Source: Paraburkholderia ginsengisoli NBRC 100965
GTDB lineage: Bacteria > Pseudomonadota > Gammaproteobacteria > Burkholderiales > Burkholderiaceae
DNA length: 64,000 nucleotides
Assembly: GCF_000739735.1 (NCBI RefSeq)
Contig: NZ_BBJF01000006.1
Location: forward strand, 558,001 to 622,000
Direction of reading: 5' to 3'
In this document: positions 16,238 to 24,900 of the stretch, piece by piece
Position numbering within the stretch: the first letter of the stretch is position 1
How the letters are laid out: each line of letters starts with the position of its first letter
The notes under the pieces: model-generated
Told to the model about the DNA's origin: nothing
The model's input: the letters and a program-made list of their open reading frames with translations, nothing else
The model's database searches: none
Program-made: the position numbers and the translations under genes

Positions 16238-17638
16238 TCAAACCAGCCCGGTCGCGTAGTACACCGCGATCACGAAGAACACGGCCAACGTCTTGATCAC
16301 CGTGACCGCGAAGATGTCGCGATACGACTGACGGTGCGTCAAGCCCGTGACCGCCAGCAGCGTGATCACCGCGCCGTTGTGCGGCAGCGTGTCCATGCCG
16401 CCGCTCGCCATTGCGACCACGCGATGCAGCACTTCCAGCGGAATATGCGCGGCTTCCGCGCCCTTGATGAACACGTCGGACATGGCCGCGAGCGCGATGC
16501 TCATGCCGCCCGACGCGGAGCCCGTGATACCCGCCAGCGTGCTCACCGAAACGGCCGCGTTGACGAGCGGATTGGGAATACTCTTCAACGCGTCGCTGAC
16601 CACGATGAAGCCAGGCAAGGCCGCGATCACGCCGCCGAAGCCGTACTCCGACGCGGTGTTCAACGACGCCAGCAGCGCACCCGCGACCGCGGCCTTGGTG
16701 CCGACCGCGAAGCGCGAGCTGACGCGGCGGAACGCCGTCAGCACGACCATCACGATGCCCAGCAGCAGTGCGCCTTGCACGGCCCAGATACCGACCAGGC
16801 TCTTGACCGTCGTTTCGACCGGTGCGTGCAGACCCGGCAGGATCTCCGGCGTGATCGTGAAGGTCGGGCCGTACCACTGGGGAATCCAGCGGGTCAGCAG
16901 GAAGTTCGCCACGCCGACCACCACCAGCGGTGCGACCGCCAGCAACGGATGCGGCAGTTGCTGCGATTCGACGCGCTCCGGTTCGTTGACCAGCTCCGTG
17001 CCGTAGCCTTCGCCGGTCGCCATCGCGGCACGGCGGCGCCATTCGAGATACGACAGGCCGACCACGATGATGAACAGCGAGCCGATCACGCCGAGCGTCG
17101 GCGCGGCCCACGAGGTGGTCTTGAAGAACGTGGTCGGGATGATGTTCTGGATCTGCGGCGTACCCGGCAGCGAATCCATCGTGAACGAGAACGCGCCGAG
17201 TGCGATTGCGCCCGGCATCAGGCGCTTCGGAATATTGCTCTGGCGATACAGCTCGGCCGCGAACGGATAGACCGCGAACACCACGACGAACAGCGACACG
17301 CCGCCGTACGTGAGCAGCGCGCACACCGCGACGATCACCGCATTGGCGCGCGAGCGGCCGATGTAGCGAATCGCGGCCGCGACGATCGACTCCGAGAAGC
17401 CGGACAGTTCGATCACCTTGCCGAACACGGCGCCTAGCAGGAAGACCGGAAAGTACAGCTTCACGAAGCCGACCATCTTGTCCATGAAGATGCCGGTGAA
17501 CACCGGCGCGACGGCGGCCGGTTCGGTGAGCAGAACGGCGGCGAGCGCGGCGATCGGCGCGAACAGAATGACGCTGTAGCCGCGATACGCGGCAAACATC
17601 AGAAACGCCAGCGCGGCGAGGACGATGACAAATGACAT
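16238..17638 (-). CDS. GntP-family permease (organic acid / hydroxybutyrate type)
   Basis: 466 aa with about 12-14 hydrophobic segments. Start ATG 17638 follows TTGGAGA and yields MSFVIVLAALAFLMFAAYRG, a normal membrane N-terminus; the frame is open to 17818 without support. GntP-like signatures include YGGVSLFVVVFAVYPFA, the conserved DSLPGTPQIQN loop and the GITGSASGGMSIAL segment. The substrate could be gluconate-like or a short hydroxy acid such as 3-hydroxybutyrate, which fits the organism's PHB metabolism, but that is inference. A sigma54 promoter and activator sites lie upstream, next to a divergent activator gene that probably controls it. Confidence 0.9.
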   Translation of the reverse strand: MSFVIVLAALAFLMFAAYRGYSVILFAPIAALAAVLLTEPAAVAPVFTGIFMDKMVGFVKLYFPVFLLGAVFGKVIELSGFSESIVAAAIRYIGRSRANAVIVAVCALLTYGGVSLFVVVFAVYPFAAELYRQSNIPKRLMPGAIALGAFSFTMDSLPGTPQIQNIIPTTFFKTTSWAAPTLGVIGSLFIIVVGLSYLEWRRRAAMATGEGYGTELVNEPERVESQQLPHPLLAVAPLVVVGVANFLLTRWIPQWYGPTFTITPEILPGLHAPVETTVKSLVGIWAVQGALLLGIVMVVLTAFRRVSSRFAVGTKAAVAGALLASLNTASEYGFGGVIAALPGFIVVSDALKSIPNPLVNAAVSVSTLAGITGSASGGMSIALAAMSDVFIKGAEAAHIPLEVLHRVVAMASGGMDTLPHNGAVITLLAVTGLTHRQSYRDIFAVTVIKTLAVFFVIAVYYATGLV

Positions 17639-17708
17639 TGAGTCTCCAAAGCTTGGTTGTTCTACATGTACGCCGTCCTGACGGTGCGACGGCACGGCGC
17701 CGCAGAAT

Positions 17709-17723
17709 GCAGGTTCCGTGCCA
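17709..17723 (-). promoter_or_regulatory. Sigma54 (-24/-12) promoter for the GntP permease
   Basis: Minus strand reads TGGCAC-GGAAC-CTGC. Against the consensus TGGCAC-N5-TTGC only one base differs, and the invariant GG and GC are exactly 10 bp apart. Transcription would begin near 17697, leaving a leader of about 60 bases before ATG 17638. Confidence 0.85.
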
Positions 17724-17797
17724 CGCCCACAGCCACGGCCGATCTGTCGATCGACGCGGCCGATGCGGGAAGCATGCTGGCGCCGATTGTACCCAAA

Positions 17798-17815
17798 CGT
17801 CTCTGAAACGGGACG
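17798..17815. promoter_or_regulatory. Upstream activator site 2 (imperfect)
   Basis: CGTCTC-N6-GGGACG, arms matching at five of six positions. It has the same core and the same 6-nt spacer as the perfect site at 17896-17913 and lies about 110 bp upstream of the predicted permease transcription start. Confidence 0.6.
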
Positions 17816-17895
17816 CAAATCCGCCGAAGATTAGCCGAACTGAGGTTAAACCCTTATGAATCGGCCTTGCTGGCGATCTCTCCGATGAGATAAGC

Positions 17896-17913
17896 TGTCT
17901 CCAAATTGAGACA
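17896..17913. promoter_or_regulatory. Upstream activator site 1 (perfect inverted repeat)
   Basis: TGTCTC-CAAATT-GAGACA, a perfect 6+6 inverted repeat about 207 bp upstream of the predicted permease start and 37 bp before the activator ATG. It could serve both as enhancer for the permease and as an autoregulatory site. Centre-to-centre distance to the second site is 98 bp. Confidence 0.65.
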
Positions 17914-17949
17914 AGCACAATTAAAACGGTAGCCGGAGACAGCGACAAC

Positions 17950-19446
17950 ATGATGAATGACTGGGCGGGCCTGCCCGCCACCTACGGCGACGTCCTGCGC
18001 CGGGCGATGGAGTCGCTCTTTCGCACGTTCGAGAACTTTAGCGAAGGCACCTTCATCGTCGACGCCGAGGCGCGCGTCGTCTGGATCAACAAACGGTATG
18101 CGGCGCGCTTCGGTTTCTCGGACCCGCAGCAGGCGATTGGGCGCGATTGCGAGGCGGTGATTCCCAACAGTCTGATGCGCGAAGTCGTCCACACCGGCAA
18201 GCCGATCCTGCTCGACATCATGGAGACGGATCGCGAACCGCTCGTCGTCACGCGGCTGCCGCTCAAGGATGACGCCGGCGTGACGGTCGGCGCGGTCGGC
18301 TTCGCGCTGTTCGACGAGCTGAAGGCGCTGACGCCGCTCTTTTCCCACTACTCGCGCGTGCAGGAAGAACTGATCGCGACGCGCCGGTCGCTCGCGCAGG
18401 CGCGTCGCGCGCGCTACACGTTCGGCAGTTTCGTCGGCACGAGCGCGGCGTGTCTCGAAGTAAAGCGTCAGGCGCGTCGCGCGGCGCAACTCGAATCGCC
18501 GGTGCTGCTGCTCGGCGAGACCGGCACCGGCAAGGAGCTGCTCGCGCATGCGATCCACGGCGGCTCGGCGCGTGCGACTCAACCGCTCGTGACCGTCAAC
18601 GTCGCGGCCATTCCGGACACTTTGCTCGAAGTCGAATTCTTCGGCGCCGCGCCCGGCGCGTACACCGGGGCGGACCGCAAGGGGCGCGTCGGCAAATTCG
18701 AACTGGCGAACGGCGGCACGCTGTTTCTCGACGAAATCGGCGATATGCCGTTGCCTTTGCAGGGCAAGCTGCTGCGCGTATTGCAGGACAAGGAGTTCGA
18801 GCCGCTCGGCTCGAACCGGATCGTGCGCGCCGATGTGCGGATCATCGCGGCGACGTCGGCCGATCTGCCCGCGCTGGTCGCGGCGGGACGCTTTCGCGCG
18901 GACCTGTTCTATCGGCTCAACGTGCTGACGATCCACGCGCCCGCATTGCGCGAGCGGACCTCCGACATCGAGGCGCTGGCCTACGCGATGCTCGAGGACC
19001 TGTCGACGCAGACGCGCAGCGGCAGTCACTTCGAATTGCAGGACGATGCGCTGCGGCTGCTGTGTTCATACGGATGGCCAGGCAACGTGCGCGAGTTGCG
19101 CAATACGCTGGAGCGCGCCGTGATGCTGTCCGACAGCGAGCGGATCGACGCGCGGACGCTGGCGCCGTTCCTGGGCTCGGCGCAGGGCGGGAGCCAGCGC
19201 TCCGCCGTGGCCGGCGCGACGCCGCCCGTCGGCGGCCAAACGCGCACGCTGCAAGCGCCGGACGTAACGGCCGACGCGCCGCTCGAGTCCGCGTCGTGGA
19301 GTGACGCGATGGCCGCCTTCGAGAAGCGCTTCCTGTGCGACGCTTTGCGCGCCAACGGCGGTCGCGTGATCGACACCGCCAACCGGATCGGCATGGGCCG
19401 CGCGACGCTCTACAAGAAGATCGCGGCTTACGGAATCGAAGTCTGA
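17950..19446 (+). CDS. Sigma54-dependent transcriptional activator with PAS sensor and Fis-type HTH
   Basis: 498 aa. N-terminal PAS-like domain (about 20-125), then a linker, the AAA+ module (about 160-395) and a C-terminal Fis HTH (about 455-495, [17 protein letters not shown]). Walker A GETGTGKE at 189-196, the sigma54-contact loop is GAYTGA at 236-241 instead of GAFTGA, and Walker B TLFLDE at 257-262. Start is ATG 17950 (a second ATG follows directly) with GGAG about 11 bases upstream. Divergent from the GntP permease, whose sigma54 promoter and paired sites it very likely controls, with PAS sensing the substrate or redox state. Confidence 0.94.
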   Translation: MMNDWAGLPATYGDVLRRAMESLFRTFENFSEGTFIVDAEARVVWINKRYAARFGFSDPQQAIGRDCEAVIPNSLMREVVHTGKPILLDIMETDREPLVVTRLPLKDDAGVTVGAVGFALFDELKALTPLFSHYSRVQEELIATRRSLAQARRARYTFGSFVGTSAACLEVKRQARRAAQLESPVLLLGETGTGKELLAHAIHGGSARATQPLVTVNVAAIPDTLLEVEFFGAAPGAYTGADRKGRVGKFELANGGTLFLDEIGDMPLPLQGKLLRVLQDKEFEPLGSNRIVRADVRIIAATSADLPALVAAGRFRADLFYRLNVLTIHAPALRERTSDIEALAYAMLEDLSTQTRSGSHFELQDDALRLLCSYGWPGNVRELRNTLERAVMLSDSERIDARTLAPFLGSAQGGSQRSAVAGATPPVGGQTRTLQAPDVTADAPLESASWSDAMAAFEKRFLCDALRANGGRVIDTANRIGMGRATLYKKIAAYGIEV

Positions 19447-19532
19447 AAAGTCCCGCGACGTCGGTGACGCAGCGTAATTGCCGCGTGGCACAATCGCGGG
19501 ATCGAAAAACAAGACGTTGACCGGGGTTTCCA

Positions 19533-19793
19533 ATGAACCGCAATTTCTCCTCGTTCGCGCGCCGGGTCTTCGCCACGCTGGCGGTCGGCGGCATGGCCGC
19601 GCTGAGCGGCTGCAGCAGCAGCGCACCGCTGTTTTTGTCGGATGGCCGCGCAACCACGCTCGTGCAGTGCCCGGCCGGCTCCGATTCCTGTTCGCAGCAG
19701 GCCGCCGCCAGTTGCGGCGGCGCGTTCGACGTCGTCCGCCAGTCCAGTGAGGGCGGTACGCTCAGCCTGATCTACGCCTGCCGCGCGAAGTAG
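19533..19793 (+). CDS. Small lipoprotein, 86 aa
   Basis: N-terminal charged region and hydrophobic stretch end in a good lipobox, L24-S-G-C27, so the mature protein of ~60 residues should be lipid-anchored. The rest carries four more cysteines (LVQCPAGSDSCSQQAAASCGG and YAC near the end), which suggests two disulfides in the periplasm. GGGG lies before the ATG. Unknown function; downstream is a long non-coding stretch. Confidence 0.75.
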   Translation: MNRNFSSFARRVFATLAVGGMAALSGCSSSAPLFLSDGRATTLVQCPAGSDSCSQQAAASCGGAFDVVRQSSEGGTLSLIYACRAK

Positions 19794-20352
19794 CGCGACC
19801 TCGCGCGACGCCGGCGCAAGGCCGGTGGTTCGTCCGCCTGACCCGGTTTCCAGCCTTCCCATGCGCATCTCGCGATGCGTGCGGGGGCGTTATGCCGCGA
19901 CGCCCGCCGCCTCCGGGAGAGACCTCCCAGCGAGCACCGGCCCGCCCCGCGCGGCGCCCTCATGGTGTTAAGCACATGGCCGTCATAAATACCTGTGCTT
20001 AATATGCATCCAATCACAAGGTAGTATGCGTATTGGATTTAACGGCACGTTGTCGCGGTCCGTGCCGAGTTAATGCCGTGGGCGTGGACGATGATTAACG
20101 GCTTTAAGTCCGCCCGATTCGTCATTGGGCGGAGTCGGTGCGGCACCTAACGGAGCGCGAAGTTTGTCAGCGGTATTCTTTTCGCACAGTTCGGGATTTA
20201 ACCTAGCACGCATCTTTTTCCGAATTTTTCTGACGCGGCAGACAGTCAGGAATGATTTTCCGTTTTCGGCAAGGGCCGCCGGCCTTTGCATGCGGCACGT
20301 TCCGTGCTTCGATTTATGCTTTTAGACCATTTCAATATAATCCGGGGAAGCA
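19794..20352. other. Long intergenic stretch, partly AT-rich, rich in inverted repeats
   Basis: 559 bp without a convincing gene. Between 19968 and 20133 four inverted repeats follow each other (listed as one repeat feature). The composition drops in GC around 19975-20045 and again at 20170-20340. A non-coding RNA or a regulatory array is possible; no promoter or terminator could be fixed. Confidence 0.5.
19968..20133. repeat. Cluster of four consecutive inverted repeats
   Basis: (1) TTAAGCACA 19968-19976 with TGTGCTTAA 19994-20002, spacer 17. (2) ATCCAAT 20008-20014 with ATTGGAT 20032-20038, spacer 17. (3) CGGCACG 20043-20049 with CGTGCCG 20061-20067, spacer 11, extended outward by TTAA on both sides. 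(4) TCCGCCC 20109-20115 with GGGCGGA 20127-20133, spacer 11. All arms are perfect. None is followed by a T-run. Confidence 0.7.
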
Positions 20353-20556
20353 ATGAATCATCATCAACTCGAAAAAGATATTGAGCATCTGGAACACGTT
20401 ATTTCCCATATTTCCGCTGAAGACCGTATCCCGCTGTCATATTGGCGCAACCGTATCGATTCGGTTTCCGGCGCGGTTCTCGTGCCCGCGCAGGCCAGTC
20501 GAATCAAACGGCTGAATGCCGCGTTATCGGCATTGGAAAATCGGCACAAAGCCTGA
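20353..20556 (+). CDS. Hypothetical protein, 67 aa
   Basis: Small soluble protein, helical in appearance, with a His/Glu-rich start (MNHHQLEKDIEHLEHVISH) and a basic C-terminal half (RIKRLNAALSALENRHKA). GGGGAAG sits six bases before ATG 20353, so translation is well supported. No signal peptide or known motif. It lies downstream of the inverted-repeat stretch, which may form its leader or control region. Confidence 0.65.
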   Translation: MNHHQLEKDIEHLEHVISHISAEDRIPLSYWRNRIDSVSGAVLVPAQASRIKRLNAALSALENRHKA

Positions 20557-20665
20557 TGGCTCCGACAGCGGAAAGCCGTCGCGTAACCTCTGCGCACGTC
20601 ACGTTGTCCGCGGCAACAGCGGAACGTAGCGGCCGGACTCCTCTCGTCATCGACCCAGGATCAGC

Positions 20666-21865
20666 ATGCAACCAGCCGGACTTTCCGCGACCCGCCTGAC
20701 CGCCTTGACCAACGCGTTGCAAGGCTACGTGGAACGCGGCGAAGTCGCGGGCGTGGTGTCGATGGTGTGGCGACGCGGCGAAGTCGGCTATTTCGAGCCG
20801 CTCGGCTGGCGCGACGACGCCGCGCAGTTGCCGATGGAGCGCGACACGCTGTTTCGCATCGCGTCGATGACCAAGCCGGTGACCAGTGCCGCGATCCTGA
20901 TGCTGATCGAGGAAGACCGGCTTGCGCTCGACACGCCGATTTCGCTGTGGCTGCCCGAACTGGCCGCGCCGCGCGTGCTGCGCGACCCCAGCGGTCCGCT
21001 CGACGAAACCGATCCGGTCAAGGCGCCGCTCACCGTGCTCGACCTGCTGACGCATCGCGCCGGTTTCGCCTACCACTTCACCGCGACCGGCCCGCTGGCC
21101 GAAGCGTACGCGGCCGCTTTCAACGGTTTCGAGGGGCACGCGGACAACAGCGCCTGGCTCGCCCGCATCTCGGCATTGCCGCTGATGTTCCAGCCCGGCT
21201 CCCGCTGGCACTACGGCATCGCGACCGACGTGCTCGGCGTGCTGGTCGAACGCGTGAGCGGTATGTCGCTCGGCGATTTTTTCCGCACGCGGATCTTCGA
21301 ACCGCTCGGCATGCGCGACACCGCGTTCTCGGTGCCCGACGCGCAACTCGCCCGGCTGGCCACCGCGTATGGGGTCGAGCCCGGCACGCGGCGGCGCGTG
21401 GTCGAGGATCATCCGTCGGCGAGCCGCTGGGCGAACCCCGACCGCTTCCAGAGCGGCGGCGGCGGGCTCGTTTCGACCGCGCAGGACTATCTGCAATTCG
21501 CCCAACTGCTGCTCGGACGCGGCCGCGTCGGCGCCACGCGTTTGCTGTCGCATCGCTCGGTCGATCTGATGCGCTGCAATTTTTTGACACGCGACCAGCG
21601 TCGCGTGCCGGCCTTCGGGCATGTGCTGTGGGCGGGCCAAGGCTTCGGCCTCGGCGTTTCCGTCGTCGACGACCCGGCGCAGCAACTGCCGCACGGCTAT
21701 CGTTCAATGGGTTCGTTCGGCTGGCCGGGGGCTTACGGCACGAGCTGGTTCGCCGATCCGGTCGAAAATATGATCGGCCTGATGCTGATCCAGCGACGCG
21801 CGATCGAACCCTTCCCAATGGCGGTCGACTTCGAACGCCGCGTGTACGATGCCATTGACGACTGA
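20666..21865 (+). CDS. Serine hydrolase of the beta-lactamase/EstB family
   Basis: 399 aa with no signal peptide, which points to a cytoplasmic esterase and not to a periplasmic beta-lactamase. The nucleophile motif S67-M-T-K70 and the tyrosine motif Y183 in RWHYGIATDVLG are in place. A late glycine-rich segment replaces the KTG triad, as in EstB-like enzymes. Members hydrolyse esters, amides or lactones, and the substrate is not predictable. AGGA precedes ATG 20666. It ends 131 bp before the H-NS-like gene. Confidence 0.88.
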   Translation: MQPAGLSATRLTALTNALQGYVERGEVAGVVSMVWRRGEVGYFEPLGWRDDAAQLPMERDTLFRIASMTKPVTSAAILMLIEEDRLALDTPISLWLPELAAPRVLRDPSGPLDETDPVKAPLTVLDLLTHRAGFAYHFTATGPLAEAYAAAFNGFEGHADNSAWLARISALPLMFQPGSRWHYGIATDVLGVLVERVSGMSLGDFFRTRIFEPLGMRDTAFSVPDAQLARLATAYGVEPGTRRRVVEDHPSASRWANPDRFQSGGGGLVSTAQDYLQFAQLLLGRGRVGATRLLSHRSVDLMRCNFLTRDQRRVPAFGHVLWAGQGFGLGVSVVDDPAQQLPHGYRSMGSFGWPGAYGTSWFADPVENMIGLMLIQRRAIEPFPMAVDFERRVYDAIDD

Positions 21866-21996
21866 GAGCAGGTACCGCCGCCGCTGAGTCGTTCCGCATG
21901 GGACGGCGCGCGCCTGGCGGGCCGCTCTATCCGGCACTTTATTCGTCTGATAGTGTCCGCACTGCAATTCTTCAAATAGATTGGGGGAGCACCGCC

Positions 21997-22293
21997 ATGG
22001 CTTCGTATAAACAGTTGACTGCCCAACTCGAAAAACTCCACAAGGAAGTCGCAGCGGCCCGCGAAAAAGAAGTGGCGCAGGCGATCGCCGACATCAAGCA
22101 GAAGGTCGCCGAATATGACCTGACCGCCGAAGAACTCGGCTTTACGAGCCAGAGCAAGCCGGCTCGCAAAGCGGCGACGGCGTCAGTCGCGAAGTACCGC
22201 AATCCGAAAACCGGCGAGACCTGGAGCGGCCGCGGCCGCTCGCCGGCGTGGCTCGCGGGCAAGAATCGCGAGCGCTTTCTGATCGATCTGTGA
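21997..22293 (+). CDS. H-NS-family nucleoid-associated protein
   Basis: 98 aa from ATG 21997, preceded by GGGGGAG. Residues 1-45 form the coiled-coil oligomerisation part (QLTAQLEKLHKEVAAAREKE). The C-terminus 66-88 is the DNA-binding domain, with YRNPKTGETWSGRGRSPAWL containing the minor-groove R-G-R hook at 79-81. It binds AT-rich DNA and silences transcription. The gene is a single unit with an AT-leaning upstream promoter region. The following 800 bp are non-coding. Confidence 0.93.
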   Translation: MASYKQLTAQLEKLHKEVAAAREKEVAQAIADIKQKVAEYDLTAEELGFTSQSKPARKAATASVAKYRNPKTGETWSGRGRSPAWLAGKNRERFLIDL

Positions 22294-22402
22294 ACGCGTG
22301 TCGTTGGCGTGGCGCTTGGCTCGTCGTGCGTTGCGCGACGGGTGTCACGCGAAGAATCTTCTGAAGTGATGCCGCGCGCGACGGATTTCGCACCGCTACG
22401 CG

Positions 22403-22425
22403 AGTCCCGAAAACGCTCACCTTTG
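22403..22425. repeat. Direct repeat, copy 1
   Basis: AGTCCCGAAAAC then G then CTCACCTTTG. It is identical to copy 2 (22753-22775) except for one base, with a period of exactly 350 bp. A weaker match to the core (TCCCGAAACCCGC) occurs near 22565. Confidence 0.75.
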
Positions 22426-22752
22426 ACACCGGCCCGAACGCGGGCAGTGAGCTTTTTCGCCTGACTCTCTTCACAGCGAGTTGTTTCGGTGAGCCAGGTT
22501 TTGTCGCTTGACGCACCTCGCGGCAACGCTCCCGCGCACTTCCCGACTGACTCGCGCGATTTCTCCCGAAACCCGCGCCGGCCTTTGCTGGCGGGCGTTC
22601 CCAGGCTATGCGAAGGATCTTGCGGAGCGTTGCGCGCCCAGGTTTGGCGTTGGGCCATTACGTTTGGCGCTCTCGCAAGCATGGCCGCGCGGGTGCGTGA
22701 ATAGAGCCGCCGCGTCTTCACCTTTCGAGGCGCTTCGTCGCCCGCGCTCACA

Positions 22753-22775
22753 AGTCCCGAAAACTCTCACCTTTG
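22753..22775. repeat. Direct repeat, copy 2
   Basis: AGTCCCGAAAAC then T then CTCACCTTTG; pairs with the copy at 22403-22425. Both copies are on the same strand in non-coding DNA upstream of prfC. Confidence 0.75.
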
Positions 22776-23097
22776 CGCGCATCGCTCCGCATGGCTGCCC
22801 GCGTCAGGCCCAAGCCACAGGCAACTCGCCCCGTACCCCGACCCGCGCGGGCGGCCCGGTTTCCCCCTCGCGCCGCGTCGGGCGTGTATCATTCGTTCCC
22901 TGCGCTGTTCTGCGCTGGCGATTCCCGTATTGTCGAAGGTTTGTTCGTGACCTGATTCCGGCGCGGCGAAGTGTGCCAGTCGATGCGGGTTCCGGCCCGA
23001 CTCCCGCAGCTCGACGCCGCCGCGCAAGGCGCGGCATCCCGGCCGCCACAAGCCGCCGGGAACCGCCCGAACCTCCTATCTGTGACCGCCAGACCCG

Positions 23098-24699
23098 ATG
23101 TCAGTCTCCGAACTCAAACGCCGCCGCACGTTCGCGGTTATTTCCCACCCGGACGCGGGTAAAACCACGCTCACCGAAAAGCTGCTGCTGTTCTCGGGCG
23201 CGATTCAGATCGCCGGTACCGTGAAGGGCCGCAAGAGCAATCGCTACGCGACGTCCGACTGGATGGAGATCGAAAAGCAGCGCGGCATTTCGGTCGCCAG
23301 CTCGGTGATGCAGTTCGAGTACGGCGACGCCGTCATCAACCTGCTCGACACGCCGGGCCACGAAGACTTCTCCGAGGACACGTACCGCGTGCTGACCGCG
23401 GTCGACGCCGCCGTGATGGTGATCGACGGCGCGAACGGCGTCGAAGCGCAAACGCTGAAGCTGCTCGAAGTCTGCCGTAGCCGCAAGACGCCGATCGTCA
23501 CCTTCATCAACAAGCTCGACCGCGAAGTGCGCGAGCCGCTCGAACTGCTCGACGAAATCGAGCAGCATCTGGGCGTGGCGGCGGTGCCGTTCACGTGGCC
23601 GATCGGCATGGGCAAGGAATTCCAGGGTGTCTACGACATCCAGCGCGACCAGGTGCGCGTGTTCCGCGCCGGCCAGGATACGGCGGGCGGCGCGGTGGAA
23701 ACGCTGCAAGGCCTGAGCGACGAGGAAGGCGAACGCCGCTTCGGCCATAGCTGGACGAAGGCTAAGGAAGAGATCGATCTGATCACCGGTGCGACGCCCG
23801 ACTTCGACCGCGAGCAGTTCCTGGCCGGTCAGCAGTCGCCGGTGCTGTTCGGCTCGGCGATCAACAACTTCGGCGTGAAGGAAATTCTCGACGCGCTGGT
23901 CGACCTCGCGCCGCCGCCGTCGATGCGCATGACCGTGCAGCGTCCGGTGATGCCCGACGAGCCGAAGTTCACCGGCGTCGTGTTCAAGGTGCAGGCGAAC
24001 ATGGACCTCGCGCACCGCGACCGCGTGGCGTTCATCCGCGTGTGCTCGGGACGTTTCGAGCGCGGCATGGCCGTGAAGGTCACCCGTTCGAACAAGACCT
24101 TCCGCGCGAACAACGTGGTGACGTTCCTGTCGCAACGTCGTGAGACCGTGAGCGAAGCGTATCCGGGCGACATCATCGGTATTCCGAATCACGGCACGCT
24201 GAGCCTCGGCGATACGCTGACCGAAGGCGAGCAACTGCAATTCGTCGGCCTGCCGTTCTTCGCGCCGGAAATTTTTCAGACCGTCGAAGTGGTCGACCCG
24301 ATGCGCGCGAAGCAACTCGGCGAGGCGCTGAAGCAACTCGGCGAAGAAGGCGCGATTCAGGTGTTCCGCCCGGAAGTGGGCGGGCTGATGATCCTCGGCG
24401 CGGTCGGGCAGTTGCAGTTCGAGGTCGTGTCGCATCGTCTGTCGACCGAGTACAAGGTCGACGTGCGGATGGCGCCGGCGCGCTATCGCCTGTCGCGCTG
24501 GGTGACCTGCGACGACGCCGCCGAACTGCGCCGCTTCACCGATTCGTACGCGGCGCGGATCGCGCTCGATGCATCCGATGCGCCGACGTATCTGGCGTCG
24601 CACGTGTCCGAGATCGAAGTCGCGCAGAAGGCGTGGCCGAAGATCGTGTTCAACGAACTGCGCGAGCATTCGGGTGCGCCGTTCAGGAAATCGATGTGA
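23098..24699 (+). CDS. prfC: Peptide chain release factor 3
   Basis: 533 aa, the usual RF3 length (about 528-535). RF3 is a translational GTPase that removes RF1/RF2 from the ribosome after peptide release. G1 is SHPDAGKTT (16-24), G3 DTPGHEDF (84-91) and G4 NKLD; QRGISVASSVMQF is the switch region. Domains II and III follow. No clear Shine-Dalgarno sits before ATG 23098. A strong terminator follows at 24729-24757. Confidence 0.97.
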   Translation: MSVSELKRRRTFAVISHPDAGKTTLTEKLLLFSGAIQIAGTVKGRKSNRYATSDWMEIEKQRGISVASSVMQFEYGDAVINLLDTPGHEDFSEDTYRVLTAVDAAVMVIDGANGVEAQTLKLLEVCRSRKTPIVTFINKLDREVREPLELLDEIEQHLGVAAVPFTWPIGMGKEFQGVYDIQRDQVRVFRAGQDTAGGAVETLQGLSDEEGERRFGHSWTKAKEEIDLITGATPDFDREQFLAGQQSPVLFGSAINNFGVKEILDALVDLAPPPSMRMTVQRPVMPDEPKFTGVVFKVQANMDLAHRDRVAFIRVCSGRFERGMAVKVTRSNKTFRANNVVTFLSQRRETVSEAYPGDIIGIPNHGTLSLGDTLTEGEQLQFVGLPFFAPEIFQTVEVVDPMRAKQLGEALKQLGEEGAIQVFRPEVGGLMILGAVGQLQFEVVSHRLSTEYKVDVRMAPARYRLSRWVTCDDAAELRRFTDSYAARIALDASDAPTYLASHVSEIEVAQKAWPKIVFNELREHSGAPFRKSM

Positions 24700-24728
24700 G
24701 CGCCTGCTGTCGCTACGCATGAATGAAG

Positions 24729-24757
24729 AAGCCGCGTCGATGACGCGGTTTTTTTTG
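24729..24757 (+). terminator. Rho-independent terminator of prfC
   Basis: CCGCGTC (24732-24738) pairs with GACGCGG (24742-24748) across a short GAT loop and is followed by a run of eight T. It lies 30 bp after the prfC stop. Confidence 0.9.
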
Positions 24758-24900
24758 CTCGCTGGTTTTGCTCGCTGGTTTCGACGCGCGCCAGGCTCTT
24801 GACGCCACCACCCCGCGCAAGCCCACGACTTCGCCTATGCTGACGAGACACGCGCCGCGCCGCGAGGCTTGCGCGTCCTCCTCACTTTCGCGGAGCGCCC

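Larger units (their letters stand above)
17639..17949. promoter_or_regulatory. Divergent control region of GntP permease and sigma54 activator
   Basis: 311 bp. From the permease side outward: ribosome site, a -24/-12 promoter (17709-17723), an inverted repeat at 17798-17815, and a perfect inverted repeat at 17896-17913 close to the activator start. The parts have the order and spacing of a classic sigma54 promoter with upstream activator sequences. Confidence 0.75.
22294..23097. other. Long gene-free region with a 23-bp direct repeat
   Basis: 804 bp between the H-NS-like gene and prfC. Six-frame reading gives only low-complexity, arginine-rich open frames without ribosome sites. The notable element is a near-perfect direct repeat (22403-22425 and 22753-22775). 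The promoter of prfC should be inside this region. It may also be a decayed remnant. Confidence 0.5.
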
